From Helicobacter ganmani (GTDB taxonomy: Bacteria > Campylobacterota > Campylobacteria > Campylobacterales > Helicobacteraceae), in NCBI RefSeq assembly GCF_003364315.1, contig NZ_NXLS01000004.1:1-64000 (forward strand): a stretch of 64,000 nucleotides of DNA, written 5' to 3'. Both the position numbers and the translations under genes were made by a program. The first letter of the stretch is position 1; every line of letters starts with the position of its first letter. A model generated the notes under the pieces. It did not search any database and was not told the origin of the DNA. It saw only the letters and a program-made list of their open reading frames with translations. Positions 34,579-45,042 of the stretch are shown in pieces.

Positions 34579-35604
34579 TTAACTCTGCATTGCAATCCAT
34601 TTTTGTGCAATTCTCACTGCATTTGTTGCTGCACCCACGCGGATTTGGTCTGCAACACACCAAAGATGTAAAATGCGTTTATCATAATTATCTACACGGA
34701 TTCTACCCACATAGGTTTCGTCTCTATCTGTAGCAATAATCGGCATAGGATAAGATTTTTCTTGTGGATTATCAATCAATACAACACTTTCCGCTTTCCT
34801 CAACACTTCTTGTGCTTCTTTGGCACTCACTTCACGCGCAAATTTAATAGTAATAGCTTCACTATGACTTCTAAGCACAGGCACACGCACACAAGTCGCA
34901 CTTACTGCAAAATCACTATGCATAATTTTATTTGTTTCATTCACCATTTTCATTTCTTCTTTGGTATAGTCATTGCCCAAAAATACATCAATATGCGGAA
35001 TCACATTTAATGCAATTCTGTGTGGAAATGCCTTTGGCTCGCATTCCTCTAAGCTAAAATCAAAGAATTTTTGCATTTGTGTTACAAGCTCTTCCATTCC
35101 CTTTTTACCTGCACCCGAAACCGCTTGATAAGTGCTAACATCTACACGCTTGATTCCAAAGGCTCTATGCAGTGGCTCTAAGACTTGTACCATTTGGATT
35201 GTGGAGCAATTAGGATTTGCAATAATTCCTGTTTTCTCCCATAAGGCAATATCTTGTGGATTGACTTCAGGTACGACAAGTGGCACATCTTCTTGCATTC
35301 TAAAATGGCTTGTGTTATCAATCACGACCGCACCAGCCCTCGCCGCACTTGGAGCAAACTCCGCACTAATGCTTCCACCAGCAGAAAAGAAAGCAATCTC
35401 AATGTTCTCTTCTTCAAAAATTTCGTGGGTTAGCTCTTTGACTTTAATCCTCTCATCTCCAAACTCTACCTCTTTGCCCACACTGCGCGCACTTGCTAAT
35501 GGCACAAGTTTGTTAATCGGCAAATTGCGCTCACCCAAAACCCTAAAAATTTCTTCTCCTACCGCGCCAGTTGCACCTACAACAGCAATATTAAATTTTT
35601 TCAT
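34579..35604 (-). CDS. asd: Aspartate-semialdehyde dehydrogenase
   Basis: A 341-residue NADPH enzyme converting aspartyl phosphate to aspartate semialdehyde, for lysine, diaminopimelate, threonine and methionine. The N-terminal NADP fold VVGATGAVGEEI is at residues 7-18. The catalytic cysteine is in NPNCSTIQM (near residue 133) and TYQAVSGAGKKG follows. Length is standard. It starts 10 bases downstream of flgR on the minus strand. Confidence 0.96.
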   Translation of the reverse strand: MKKFNIAVVGATGAVGEEIFRVLGERNLPINKLVPLASARSVGKEVEFGDERIKVKELTHEIFEEENIEIAFFSAGGSISAEFAPSAARAGAVVIDNTSHFRMQEDVPLVVPEVNPQDIALWEKTGIIANPNCSTIQMVQVLEPLHRAFGIKRVDVSTYQAVSGAGKKGMEELVTQMQKFFDFSLEECEPKAFPHRIALNVIPHIDVFLGNDYTKEEMKMVNETNKIMHSDFAVSATCVRVPVLRSHSEAITIKFAREVSAKEAQEVLRKAESVVLIDNPQEKSYPMPIIATDRDETYVGRIRVDNYDKRILHLWCVADQIRVGAATNAVRIAQKWIAMQS

Positions 35605-35614
35605 TTTTTCTCCT

Positions 35615-36937
35615 TTAGAGTTTAATATTATAACGTTCCATTTTGCTTAAAAGCAACTCTTTTTTGAATCCCAATAACCCTGCTGCACTATCTACATCAG
35701 AATCACTCGCCTTAAGAGCTTCATAAATCAGCTCTTCCTCTAAATTAGCAATTTTCTTTTTACCTCCACTCTCGCGAGAGCTTAAGAACAAATCCTCTAC
35801 CATAATCTCCTCTCCCTCACATAGAATTGCTGCGCGCTCTATCACAGAGAGTAACTCACGAATATTACCGGGCCAACGATAAGCAAGTAATTGTTCTTGC
35901 GCTCCCTTTCCCCAATGTTTTTTGCCTACGCCATATTGTTTATCCACTTGCTCTAATTTCCATTCGCACAGCGGAATAATCTCTTCTGCCCTCTCCCGCA
36001 AAGGTGGAATACGAATCGGAATCGTTTGCAATCTAAAAAACAAATCCTCCCGAAATTCGCCTTTTTGAATCTTTTTTTGAATATCTGCATTTGTTGCGGC
36101 AATGAAGCGAATATCCACCTTGATAGGCTTTGAACTTCCCAAACGCACAACTTCTTTTTCTTGTAAAACACGCAAAAGTTTCGCTTGCAAGGAAGCGGGC
36201 ATTTCGCCGATTTCATCTAAAAAAATGCTTCCGCCATTGGCTACTTCAAACTTCCCAGCCCTGCCCTCTGTGGCATCTGTAAATGCTCCCTTTTCATAAC
36301 CAAAAAGTTCAGATTCTAGCAAATTATCTGGAATCGCAGCCATATTTAGCGCAACAAAGGGCATTTGCGCTCTAGGAGAGTTTTGATGAATATAATTTGC
36401 AAACAATTCTTTTCCCACTCCACTTTCTCCAAGCAAAAGCACAGAAGCAGCGGTTTTGGCAGCTTTATTTGCGAGTTTAAGCGATTTTTCTAACGCAGGT
36501 GAGCTTGAGATAAACTGCTTATTTTCAGTGATTTTATCGTTTGATTTTCCAGCTTTTACTGGTTTCTTGCTTGCCTTTGCTATTACTTCTTGTGCTTTTT
36601 TAGCACGCAAAATCGCTTCCACGAGAGTTTCAATCTCAAATGGCTTCGTCAAAAAATCTTTCACGCCTAAACGAATGGAATCAATCGCCTTACTCAAAGT
36701 TGCATTCCCTGTGATAATGAGTGCCTCATAACGCCCATTTAGGACTTTTAAAAACTCCAAGCCGTCCATTTGGGGCATATTAATATCTGTGATGACTAAA
36801 TCTATACTATCATCAAGCTTTTTAAGCGCATCTTTCGCACTTTTGAAGCTTACAACCTCAAATTCATCGTATTCCCCTAATGCAATTTCAAGAGATTTTC
36901 GCATATTAATATCATCTTCAACGATAGCTAATTTCAT
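35615..36937 (-). CDS. flgR: Sigma-54-dependent flagellar response regulator
   Basis: A 440-residue NtrC-type activator that, with kinase FlgS, turns on RpoN-dependent rod, hook and hook-associated genes. The receiver domain has phospho-acceptor D51. The AAA+ domain has Walker A GESGVGKE (170-177), the sigma-54 contact loop GAFTDA (217-222) and Walker B FLDEIG (239-244). The last 40 residues (EEELIYEALKASDSDVDSAA and onward) resemble a reduced Fis-type helix-turn-helix; H. pylori FlgR lacks it. The five sigma-54 boxes in this window are candidate targets. Gene order gyrA - small gene - flgR matches H. pylori. Confidence 0.9.
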   Translation of the reverse strand: MKLAIVEDDINMRKSLEIALGEYDEFEVVSFKSAKDALKKLDDSIDLVITDINMPQMDGLEFLKVLNGRYEALIITGNATLSKAIDSIRLGVKDFLTKPFEIETLVEAILRAKKAQEVIAKASKKPVKAGKSNDKITENKQFISSSPALEKSLKLANKAAKTAASVLLLGESGVGKELFANYIHQNSPRAQMPFVALNMAAIPDNLLESELFGYEKGAFTDATEGRAGKFEVANGGSIFLDEIGEMPASLQAKLLRVLQEKEVVRLGSSKPIKVDIRFIAATNADIQKKIQKGEFREDLFFRLQTIPIRIPPLRERAEEIIPLCEWKLEQVDKQYGVGKKHWGKGAQEQLLAYRWPGNIRELLSVIERAAILCEGEEIMVEDLFLSSRESGGKKKIANLEEELIYEALKASDSDVDSAAGLLGFKKELLLSKMERYNIKL

Positions 36938-36939
36938 CT

Positions 36940-37368
36940 TTACTCCTTTATTGCTTTTATTGTCTTATTTATGTCGTGAGTGAGTGCGTAAATCGTTGCG
37001 ATTCCATCAGCATACTCTATTTGTATGCGTGTCGGTGGAATCGCCAAATAAGTTATGGATTTGCCTTGTAAATTCTGCACTTGCGTGTTATCCTCTAGTC
37101 TCACTCCCCATTTTAAAAAACATTCTAAAATTTTCTCTTTATAGTCGCGAAGCAAAGCTTTTTCAGTTTTTGCCTCGTGGCTAATTGTGCATTTTTTATA
37201 AGGATTCTTTGTTTGACGCAAAATATTTGCGCCCACCATTGCAGGAGAAAAATAATATTTTTCGTTTAAAAGCATACCATTTCTTGCTGCAACCCTATAA
37301 GAAAAAATATATTCTGATGCCTCACAAAAAGCAGTCAAATACACTATCCCTAACAGAATCCTCCACAT
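36940..37368 (-). CDS. Conserved exported protein between gyrA and flgR
   Basis: A 142-residue protein with a signal peptide (LLGIVYLTAFCEA) and a mixed alpha/beta body, with one internal pair of cysteines at KKCTI and LECFL. I cannot name the function. It is encoded between gyrA and flgR in H. pylori as well, which argues for a real and conserved gene. The start shares one base with the gyrA stop (TAATG) and its stop is 2 bases before flgR, so all three are coupled. Confidence 0.75.
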   Translation of the reverse strand: MWRILLGIVYLTAFCEASEYIFSYRVAARNGMLLNEKYYFSPAMVGANILRQTKNPYKKCTISHEAKTEKALLRDYKEKILECFLKWGVRLEDNTQVQNLQGKSITYLAIPPTRIQIEYADGIATIYALTHDINKTIKAIKE

Positions 37369-39869
37369 TATTCTAAATTATCGCCTCCAAGCAATTTTGC
37401 CTCTTCGCCCTCATCACCCTCTCTTACTTCCGATTCCTTTTCTTCTTTAGGACAACGCGCAATAGAGACAACCTTGTCGTCATCTACATTGACGATAATC
37501 ACACCACTTGTTGCTCGTCCTGCCTTACGAATGCTTTGCATATCTACACGAATCATCTTGCCACTACTTGTAAGCACCATAAGGTCCATTTTTTCATCTA
37601 CATTGACAACCCCTACAAGCTTACCTGTCTTACCTGTAAGCTTCATCGCAATCACACCCTTGCCTCCACGATTCGTAATTCTATACTCATTCACTTCTGT
37701 ACGCTTACCGATTCCTTTTTCGCTTACACTCAAAATCTCTTCATTTTCATCTATGATTGCAGTCGCACCAATCACATAATCGTTTGGCATTTTGAATTTA
37801 ATTGCTGTAACACCGCGTGCCACACGCCCAATTTCACGCACATTTTCTACGCCAAAACGCACACACATTCCCTCGTAAGTTACGACTAAAATTTCTTTAA
37901 TGCTGGGATAGATGATTTTTGCTGTAACAAGCTCATCATTTTCGTCTAAATTAATAGCTCGGACGCCTACACTTCGGATATTTTTAAATTCACTCAAATT
38001 TGTGCGCTTAATGATTCCATTTTTGGTAAAAAACGCAATAGATTTATCCTCATTAAAATCTTTTGTTGTAATTGTTGCCATAATCTTTTCGTCAGAGCTT
38101 AGATTAATGAGATTCACCACTGCCTTACCAATTGCTGTCCTGCTCGCCTCTGGGATTCTATAAACCTTGAGCCAATAAAGCTGCCCTTTGTTAGTAATAA
38201 ACATAATCGTATCGTGTGTATCAGATACAAAAAAGCTCTCAATAAAGTCGTCCTCGTGCGTATTTGCGGAGATTTTTCCCTTACCTCCGCGGTTTTGTTT
38301 CTCATAAGTGCGCACTGGCACGCGTTTAACATAGCCGCGATGGCTCATTGTTACGACAACAGGCTCATTAGGAATCAAATCCTCCATATCAATGTTCTCA
38401 TAATCCTCTTCAATCGCAGTTTTTCGCTTTGTTGAAAACTTCTCTTTGGATTCTGACAATTCCTCTTTGATAATTGCATTTAATTTCGCCTCACTTTTCA
38501 AGATTTCACTCAATCGTGCAATCTCCTTTAAAAGCTCCTGATATTCATTTTCTATTTTATCGCGCTCTAAGCCTGTTAATCTTTGCAAACGCATATCTAA
38601 AATAGCCTGTGCTTGAATCTCACTTAGATTAAACTTGCTTACTAAGCCCTCTTTAGCGACTTTTGGGTCGCTACTTGCGCGGATTAAAGCTACAATCTCA
38701 TCTATATTTTCTAAGGCAACCTTTAAGCCCTCTAAAATATGCGCTCTAGCTTTAGCCTTCTCTAGTTCAAAAATGCTTCGGCGAATCACTACACTTTTGC
38801 GATGAGAAATAAAAAGTTCCAACAATTCTAAAAGTGTGAAAACCTTTGGTTCTTTGTTGTGGATTGCAAGCAAAATGATTCCAAAAGTAGATTCCATTGG
38901 CGTGGATTTAAAGAGATGATTTAGCACGATTTCGCTCATTGCTTCGCGCTTTAACTCTACAACGACTCGGATTCCGTCGCGATCGGATTCATCACGCACT
39001 TCAGAGATTCCCTCAATTACCTTGTCTTTAGCGAGTTCGGCAATCTGCTCTACAAGGCGCGCTTTATTAACTTGATAAGGAATCTCATCAATTACGATAA
39101 TATCTTTGGTTTTAGTTTTTTCAATATGCGTTTTCGCGCGGATTTTAATGCGTCCGCGTCCGCCCTCATAGGCTTCGCGAATTCCACTTTTGCCATAAAT
39201 AATCCCACCGGTTGGAAAATCTGGACCCTCAATAAACTGCAAAACCTCTTCTAATGGAGCTTTGGGGTTATCAATCAAATAAACTAACGCGTCTATAATC
39301 TCATCTACGCGGTGGGGCGGAATGTTTGTCGCCATTCCTACTGCGATTCCATTAGAACCATTAATCAATAAATTTGGCAAGCGACTTGGCAAAATATCTG
39401 GCTCTTGCAAAGTGTCATCATAGTTTGGCAAGAAATCCACGGTGTCTTTATCAATATCACGGAGTAACTCCTCGGCTGCTTGCGTCATTCTTGCTTCAGT
39501 ATAACGCATTGCCGCCGCACTATCACCATCAATACTTCCGAAGTTTCCTTGCCCATCTACAAGCTCTAATCGCATAGAAAAATCTTGCGCCATTCGAACT
39601 AATGCGTCATAAACTGCGGTATCTCCGTGTGGATGGTATTTACCGATAACATCTCCTACGATTCTTGCACTTTTTTTATAAGCAACTCTTGAAGTAACAC
39701 CTAGTTCATACATCGCATATAGAATCCTACGATGCACAGGTTTCAATCCGTCTCTTGCATCAGGCAATGCGCGTCCTACAATAACGCTCATAGAATAATC
39801 CAAATAGCTTTCTTTAATGGAATCCTCTATATTAACATTTTGAATATCTTGATTAAGTAGGTCTGACAT
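37368..39869 (-). CDS. gyrA: DNA gyrase subunit A
   Basis: An 833-residue subunit that cuts and rejoins DNA to introduce negative supercoils. The catalytic tyrosine lies in [11 protein letters not shown], and the C-terminal beta-pinwheel has several YKR/GRV repeats plus the GyrA box QNRGGKG. In the quinolone region, [15 protein letters not shown] carries T84 and D88, the susceptible residues; change at T84 is the known resistance site in H. pullorum. The acidic tail ([17 protein letters not shown]) is unremarkable. Confidence 0.96.
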   Translation of the reverse strand: MSDLLNQDIQNVNIEDSIKESYLDYSMSVIVGRALPDARDGLKPVHRRILYAMYELGVTSRVAYKKSARIVGDVIGKYHPHGDTAVYDALVRMAQDFSMRLELVDGQGNFGSIDGDSAAAMRYTEARMTQAAEELLRDIDKDTVDFLPNYDDTLQEPDILPSRLPNLLINGSNGIAVGMATNIPPHRVDEIIDALVYLIDNPKAPLEEVLQFIEGPDFPTGGIIYGKSGIREAYEGGRGRIKIRAKTHIEKTKTKDIIVIDEIPYQVNKARLVEQIAELAKDKVIEGISEVRDESDRDGIRVVVELKREAMSEIVLNHLFKSTPMESTFGIILLAIHNKEPKVFTLLELLELFISHRKSVVIRRSIFELEKAKARAHILEGLKVALENIDEIVALIRASSDPKVAKEGLVSKFNLSEIQAQAILDMRLQRLTGLERDKIENEYQELLKEIARLSEILKSEAKLNAIIKEELSESKEKFSTKRKTAIEEDYENIDMEDLIPNEPVVVTMSHRGYVKRVPVRTYEKQNRGGKGKISANTHEDDFIESFFVSDTHDTIMFITNKGQLYWLKVYRIPEASRTAIGKAVVNLINLSSDEKIMATITTKDFNEDKSIAFFTKNGIIKRTNLSEFKNIRSVGVRAINLDENDELVTAKIIYPSIKEILVVTYEGMCVRFGVENVREIGRVARGVTAIKFKMPNDYVIGATAIIDENEEILSVSEKGIGKRTEVNEYRITNRGGKGVIAMKLTGKTGKLVGVVNVDEKMDLMVLTSSGKMIRVDMQSIRKAGRATSGVIIVNVDDDKVVSIARCPKEEKESEVREGDEGEEAKLLGGDNLE

Positions 39870-39959
39870 TCCTTCCCTTTTCTTTATATTTATACTTGCT
39901 TGAAATTCGCGATTTTATCTTTATTTTACTTTAATCTTGCTAATGAAGCTTGAATTTTT

Positions 39960-40706
39960 TTAAGGTTGTTTGCAAAATTCTTTCAAATCTTTTTTATTTT
40001 TGAAAACTAAAGTTTCATTTTCTAATTTGCACAAAAAATCCAAAATTTCCTTGTGTGTTAGAATTCCTACTTTTAAGCTCTCACTTGAAGCATTGGGGAA
40101 CTCTTTTACCTTTAAGCCCAAAAAATCATTTTCTATAAACAATGGCATACCTAGCATTTTTTCTTTTTCCTCTTTGGAAAAATCTAAAAAGTCTCTGAAT
40201 GCGATTCTACTACGTAGAAATTCTGACCAATCTTGTTCGCTAAAATAAGAGATTTTCAAATTCTCCCCTAAAAGTGTTTGCAAAGAGGTTTGGATAGGTT
40301 TTTTAAAGAGATTAAAATAAGTTTTTTGGAAACTCAATTCACGAAAATTTGGTGTAGGCAAAATATTGCAATAAATATCCGTAAATCGCTCCACTTCTAG
40401 CACAGCTAAATCTAAATTATCATCTAATGCCAAAATTTTAGCGTGGCTCAAACAAGCAATCGGCTGTCCCAAAACTTCTGTGTGGTAGAGCGTAATCTCG
40501 TCTGCTTTTTTCTTATTAAAAACAATCTTCGCACTTGTAAGGACTAAATTATAATTTATCACAAAGCCATAGCCCTCAACATAGCTTGGTATATACCGAT
40601 TGGGTTGTTCAAACTCTGCAACGACTTTGACGCTATCTTGTAACCATTGCGGATATTTTGCATTCGCACTCAATGCCAAAAGCACGATAAAGATAATTTT
40701 TGCCAT
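39960..40706 (-). CDS. Exported trypsin-fold pseudo-protease
   Basis: A 248-residue protein with a signal peptide (IIFIVLLALSANA) and a trypsin-like two-barrel pattern. LTSAKIVF stands where LTAAHVV is expected, so the catalytic histidine is K60. DLAVLEV at 99-105 keeps the aspartate. EKMLGMPLF at 182-190 replaces GNSGGPLF, so the serine is lost. It is therefore probably an inactive protease fold used for binding, in the periplasm. Similar inactive relatives occur in Helicobacter. Divergent from the cytosolic cyclophilin gene. Confidence 0.65.
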   Translation of the reverse strand: MAKIIFIVLLALSANAKYPQWLQDSVKVVAEFEQPNRYIPSYVEGYGFVINYNLVLTSAKIVFNKKKADEITLYHTEVLGQPIACLSHAKILALDDNLDLAVLEVERFTDIYCNILPTPNFRELSFQKTYFNLFKKPIQTSLQTLLGENLKISYFSEQDWSEFLRSRIAFRDFLDFSKEEKEKMLGMPLFIENDFLGLKVKEFPNASSESLKVGILTHKEILDFLCKLENETLVFKNKKDLKEFCKQP

Positions 40707-40779
40707 ACTTGTCCTTTTGCAATTTTTAATGCTTAAAATACTACAATAAAAAATTTAATTTTACACTAAGGATTTAAAA

Positions 40780-41268
40780 ATGGAATTAAAAGAATTTAAT
40801 CCAACACAAGAAGAATTTAACTCAATGCAATATGCAACCATTGCAACAGAAAAAGGGGAAATGAAATTCAAACTCTTTCCCAAAGAAGCACCCAACACGG
40901 TGGCAAATTTTACAAGTCTCGCCCAAAGCGGATTCTATAATCATTTAAATTTTCACCGCGTCATTCGTGGATTTGTCGCACAAGGTGGTTGTCCTGAAAA
41001 TAACGGGCGCGGAGGACCGGGCTATCATATTAAATGCGAATTAGAAAACAATCCGCACAAGCATTTCAAAGGCTCGCTCTCTATGGCGCACGCGGGAAGA
41101 GATACAGGAGGAAGTCAATTTTTTATTTGCTTTGCACCGCAACCACATCTTGACGGAGAACACACTATCTTTGGACAAATTGCTCCTAACGATAAGGCAA
41201 GCCTTGCGGTGCTAGATTCTATCCAACAAGGCGATAAGATTCTAAATATTACTATTTCCGCAGAATAA
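40780..41268 (+). CDS. ppiA: Cytosolic cyclophilin-type peptidyl-prolyl isomerase
   Basis: A 162-residue cyclophilin with no signal peptide, acting on prolyl bonds in the cytosol. The core has [14 protein letters not shown] with the catalytic arginine, [13 protein letters not shown] and HTIFGQI. It differs from the periplasmic cyclophilin at 11276-11863, which is signal-sequence bearing. The ATG follows TAAGGATT. Expressed alone. Confidence 0.9.
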   Translation: MELKEFNPTQEEFNSMQYATIATEKGEMKFKLFPKEAPNTVANFTSLAQSGFYNHLNFHRVIRGFVAQGGCPENNGRGGPGYHIKCELENNPHKHFKGSLSMAHAGRDTGGSQFFICFAPQPHLDGEHTIFGQIAPNDKASLAVLDSIQQGDKILNITISAE

Positions 41269-41431
41269 GACATAGAATCGGCAATCCTCTGTGATTGCTC
41301 CCTTACGATTTTACAAGCAGAATCGCACGACAAAAATCACAAAGAAATATATTTTCAAGCACTTTAAAAGCTTTTTGAGCTATAATCAAAGCTTAAATTA
41401 ATTTAGATTTTAAGAAATTTCAGGAATCTTT

Positions 41432-42214
41432 ATGCCCAAAAATTTGAAGTTTATTGAGCCAACACGTCTTTATACAGCATTTTTTATACTTGTTGCAATC
41501 CTCTTGATTATTTTCTTTCATCACCCTTTGCTCTTATGGGCAGTGCTTGGAATAGCCTTTATCATTGGCTTTTATGAATCCTATAAACTCTGCAACAAAA
41601 TAACTCCAAGCCCCCTATTCCTGTCCTTTGCGCTTATAATATGGTTAAGTGTCTATCTTTTGGAATCTCCGCTTGGTGTTTTTTGCATTTTGGTGCTTTT
41701 GGGAGCATACCAAAGTTATACTAAAAAGGGAGCAATAGAGCAAATGCTGCCCTTTATTTATCCTACGATTCCATTTATTTTCTTATATTTACTCTATTTG
41801 GACAATTCCATTAATGCCTTAATTTGGCTGATTGTCATCGTAGGGCTCACGGATAGTTTTGCCTATTTTGGAGGCAAACTCTTAGGAGGCAAACTTTTTA
41901 GCAATCCCGCTTTCTGCCCCACTTCTCCTAATAAAACCAAAGAGGGGGTGCTTGTTGGGGTTGGAATTGCAACCCTCATTGGCTCATTGATTGGGCTTGG
42001 GGTTTGTGGATTCTTTGCTTCTTTAATCCTAACATTTATTACAAGCATTACAAGCGTATTTGGCGACTTGTATGAAAGCTACTTAAAGCGCAAGGCAGGG
42101 GTAAAAGATAGTGGCTCTATTCTGCCTGGACACGGCGGAATCCTTGACCGACTAGATGGCTATTTCTTTGCTGTCATCATTCTTTATACTCTTTTACAAA
42201 TTATTAACCTATGA
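41432..42214 (+). CDS. cdsA: Phosphatidate cytidylyltransferase
   Basis: A 260-residue inner membrane enzyme making CDP-diacylglycerol from CTP and phosphatidate, with about seven hydrophobic helices. The CDS signature is near the C-terminus: DLYESYLKRKAGVKDSGSIL, then PGHGGILDRLDG, where the aspartates bind metal and CTP. Its stop overlaps the dxr start by 4 bases (ATGA), so the pair is translationally coupled, as in H. pylori. Confidence 0.95.
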   Translation: MPKNLKFIEPTRLYTAFFILVAILLIIFFHHPLLLWAVLGIAFIIGFYESYKLCNKITPSPLFLSFALIIWLSVYLLESPLGVFCILVLLGAYQSYTKKGAIEQMLPFIYPTIPFIFLYLLYLDNSINALIWLIVIVGLTDSFAYFGGKLLGGKLFSNPAFCPTSPNKTKEGVLVGVGIATLIGSLIGLGVCGFFASLILTFITSITSVFGDLYESYLKRKAGVKDSGSILPGHGGILDRLDGYFFAVIILYTLLQIINL

Positions 42215-43350
42215 TTATTCTTGGTTGTAGTGGCTCTATTGGCGTCAATGCTTTAGAAATCGCCAAACGATTCTGTTTAGAAATTGAAGTGCTAGGCGCA
42301 GGAAAAAATATTTCTCTTTTAAACAAACAGATTTCAGAACATCACCCTAAAGCCATTGCGATTGCCGATGCACAAGATATTCCTAAAATTACTCCTGCAT
42401 TCCAAGGAAAAATCTATATCGGCAAAGAAGGAATCCTCCAAGCAATTTTGGATTCTAAATCCAAATTAGTCCTCAATGCACTCACAGGATTTTTAGGTTT
42501 AGAACCGACACTTTGTGCAATCCATTGTGGCAAAAAAGTCGCTTTAGCCAACAAAGAAAGTCTAGTAGCTGGCGGGGAATTGATTGATATTTCAAAAATT
42601 ATCCCCATTGATAGCGAACATTTTAGTCTTAGTTATTTGTTGGGATTCCCCAAAACCTCTCGTCCTTTTAGGAATCTCTACATCACTGCAAGCGGTGGGG
42701 CATTTCGCGATATGGATTTAAACGAGATTCCGCATCAAAATGCACTCAATGCCCTAAAACACCCAAATTGGCAAATGGGCAAAAAAATCACAATTGATTC
42801 GGCAACGATGGTTAATAAACTTTTTGAAATTCTAGAAGCCTATTGGCTCTTTGGAAACAAAAACATTGATGCCTTTATAGAGCGTAACTCCCACATTCAC
42901 GCTCTTGTAGAGTTTTGGGACGGCAGCGTTGTGGCACATTTTGCCAATGCAAATATGCAATTACCTATTGCGTATGCAATACAGCTTGGACTTGGGTTAC
43001 CTGAATCTTTTTTACATTCATTCCACACCAACAAAGCAATTCCAGATTCTATTATTTCGCAACTAGACTTTCAAAACAAAAATTATCAACTCCAAAAGAT
43101 TGAAAGTGCGCGCTATCCCCTATGGAATCTCAAATCTGTATTATTGGAGAATCCTAAGCTTGGTTTAGTGCTAAATGCCGCCAATGAAATCGCCGTAGAA
43201 GCCTTTTTGCAAGATTCTATTTCTTTTGGCACAATGACACAAATTGTGCAAGATTCTATGCAAACCTTTAATAAAATCCATTTTAAAAGCAAAGAAGAAA
43301 TGATTGCCTTAGACCAAGAAGTTAGGGATTATACGAGACGCAAACTTTAA
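42211..43350 (+). CDS. dxr: 1-deoxy-D-xylulose-5-phosphate reductoisomerase
   Basis: A 379-residue NADPH enzyme of the non-mevalonate isoprenoid pathway, turning DXP into MEP. The NADPH loop ILGCSGSIGVNAL is at residues 3-15, and the metal and substrate motif IDSEHFSL and SGGAFRD are present; it is the fosmidomycin target. Length is a little below average but complete. It overlaps cdsA by 4 bases. Confidence 0.95.
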   Translation: MIILGCSGSIGVNALEIAKRFCLEIEVLGAGKNISLLNKQISEHHPKAIAIADAQDIPKITPAFQGKIYIGKEGILQAILDSKSKLVLNALTGFLGLEPTLCAIHCGKKVALANKESLVAGGELIDISKIIPIDSEHFSLSYLLGFPKTSRPFRNLYITASGGAFRDMDLNEIPHQNALNALKHPNWQMGKKITIDSATMVNKLFEILEAYWLFGNKNIDAFIERNSHIHALVEFWDGSVVAHFANANMQLPIAYAIQLGLGLPESFLHSFHTNKAIPDSIISQLDFQNKNYQLQKIESARYPLWNLKSVLLENPKLGLVLNAANEIAVEAFLQDSISFGTMTQIVQDSMQTFNKIHFKSKEEMIALDQEVRDYTRRKL

Positions 43351-43504
43351 TTTTTCATTAGATATTTTCTTTATTATTTATTGATTTACATTTTTTTGCC
43401 ATAATTTCAACATAAATTTTTAATGAGTATTGAAAAAATAAAACTTTTGCTCATTAAAATAAAAAGATTAAAGACTAGAATCCAAATAAAAAAGGAGATA
43501 CAAA

Positions 43505-44920
43505 ATGAATGCTAAAACTTTACTTTTAAGCACATTACTTGCAGGCAATGTTTTTGCCTTTGAAGTTGCAGAATTACCAAATATCCACGAGAGAGTAACT
43601 CCGGATATTTCACAAACAAAAATCTATTCTTATTACGATTCCATTAAGGAAGCCAAAAATGCAGTGGTAAATATTTCCACACAAAAGAAAGTCAAAGCAC
43701 CCAATATTCAAGGACACCCCTTGCTAAATGACCCATTTTTCAAGCAATTTTTCGGAGATGCCTTTGGTGCGATGATTCCAAAAGACCGCGTAGAACGAAG
43801 CTTAGGGAGCGGAGTAATCATCTCCAATGATGGCTATATTGTAACAAACAACCATGTGATTGACGGGGCAGATAAAATCCTTGTTTCTTTGCCCGAAAGC
43901 AACAAAGAATACGAAGCCAAAGTGATTGGTAAAGATTCCAAAAGTGATTTGGCTATTATCAAAATCAATGCAAAAAATCTACCATTTTTAAAATTTGCTT
44001 CTAGCAATGATTTACAAGTAGGCGATGTTGTCTTTGCGATTGGAAATCCTTTTGGTGTGGGCGAAAGTATTACGCAGGGTATTATTTCTGCACTCAACAA
44101 AAATGGAATCGGAATCAATGATTATGAAAATTTTATCCAAACAGACGCCTCTATTAATCCGGGTAATAGCGGTGGCGCACTTGTAGATAGTCGCGGGGGC
44201 TTGATTGGAATCAATACCGCAATTCTTTCTCGCACAGGTGGAAATCACGGAATCGGATTTGCGATTCCCTCTGAAATGGTAAAAAAAATCTCCAAAGCCT
44301 TAATTGAAGATGGAGTGATTGAGCGCGGATATTTGGGTGTGAGCATTCAAGATGTCAGTGGAGACTTACAAGAGGTTTATAAAAATCAAAAGGGTGCAGT
44401 TGTCATTGCGATTGAAAAAGATTCACCCGCAGACAAAAGCGGCTTAAAGGTTTGGGATTTGATTACCAAAGTCAATCACAAGGAAATCAAGGGTGCAGCG
44501 GATTTAAAAAACATCATTGGAACTTTCAATCCAAAAGAAAAGGTAACACTCACAATCCTTAGAGACAAAAAGGAACAAACTCTTAGTCTCTCACTCGCCA
44601 AAGCACCCAACGAAGCACAAGTAAGCAATGTAAAAGAAAATAGTGGGATTGCTGGGCTTGAAATCAGTGCCTTAAGCACGGAAACAAAATCCAAATATGG
44701 AATCCCAAACAATGTTCAAGGCATATTGATTACAAATGTTCAAGCAAACAGCAGAGCAGAGGAATTAGGATTTAGCAATGGGGATATTATTATACAAATT
44801 GAAAGCTTTATCATTCAAGACATCAAAAGCTTCCACGAGGCTATGAATCGTTATAAAGGGCAAACCAAACGAATGTTAATTAATCGTGGTGGCAGAATCT
44901 TTAGCATTGTTGCGAAATAA
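43505..44920 (+). CDS. htrA: Periplasmic serine protease/chaperone HtrA (DegP family)
   Basis: A 471-residue protein with a signal peptide (LLLSTLLAGNVFA), a trypsin domain with catalytic triad H117, D148 and S222 (NPGNSGGAL), and two PDZ domains (about 280-360 and 375-470). In Helicobacter and Campylobacter HtrA is also secreted and cuts E-cadherin, besides degrading misfolded periplasmic proteins. All catalytic residues are intact. An AAAAGGAG site precedes the ATG, and a hairpin terminator follows. Confidence 0.95.
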   Translation: MNAKTLLLSTLLAGNVFAFEVAELPNIHERVTPDISQTKIYSYYDSIKEAKNAVVNISTQKKVKAPNIQGHPLLNDPFFKQFFGDAFGAMIPKDRVERSLGSGVIISNDGYIVTNNHVIDGADKILVSLPESNKEYEAKVIGKDSKSDLAIIKINAKNLPFLKFASSNDLQVGDVVFAIGNPFGVGESITQGIISALNKNGIGINDYENFIQTDASINPGNSGGALVDSRGGLIGINTAILSRTGGNHGIGFAIPSEMVKKISKALIEDGVIERGYLGVSIQDVSGDLQEVYKNQKGAVVIAIEKDSPADKSGLKVWDLITKVNHKEIKGAADLKNIIGTFNPKEKVTLTILRDKKEQTLSLSLAKAPNEAQVSNVKENSGIAGLEISALSTETKSKYGIPNNVQGILITNVQANSRAEELGFSNGDIIIQIESFIIQDIKSFHEAMNRYKGQTKRMLINRGGRIFSIVAK

Positions 44921-44929
44921 AAAATCTGT

Positions 44930-44950
44930 GGGATTCTAGGTTAGAATCCC
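44930..44950 (+). terminator. Terminator after htrA
   Basis: GGGATTCTA and TAGAATCCC form a perfect 9-bp stem with a 3-base loop starting 10 bases after the htrA stop; the T-tract that follows is weak (TATTCCTT). Confidence 0.65.
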
Positions 44951-45042
44951 TATTCCTTGCAAGAGAATACCATAACAAAGTAAGCTTGGATTTTATATGT
45001 AGATTACAAAATATGGATTCAAGCCACAAGAGCTGTAGCTTA

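Noticed and set aside
37474-38435. Several long antisense frames over gyrA, and similar ones over uvrD, prs, asd and acnB.
   Set aside because: They are mirror frames of strongly coding genes, with unlikely composition and no start signals.
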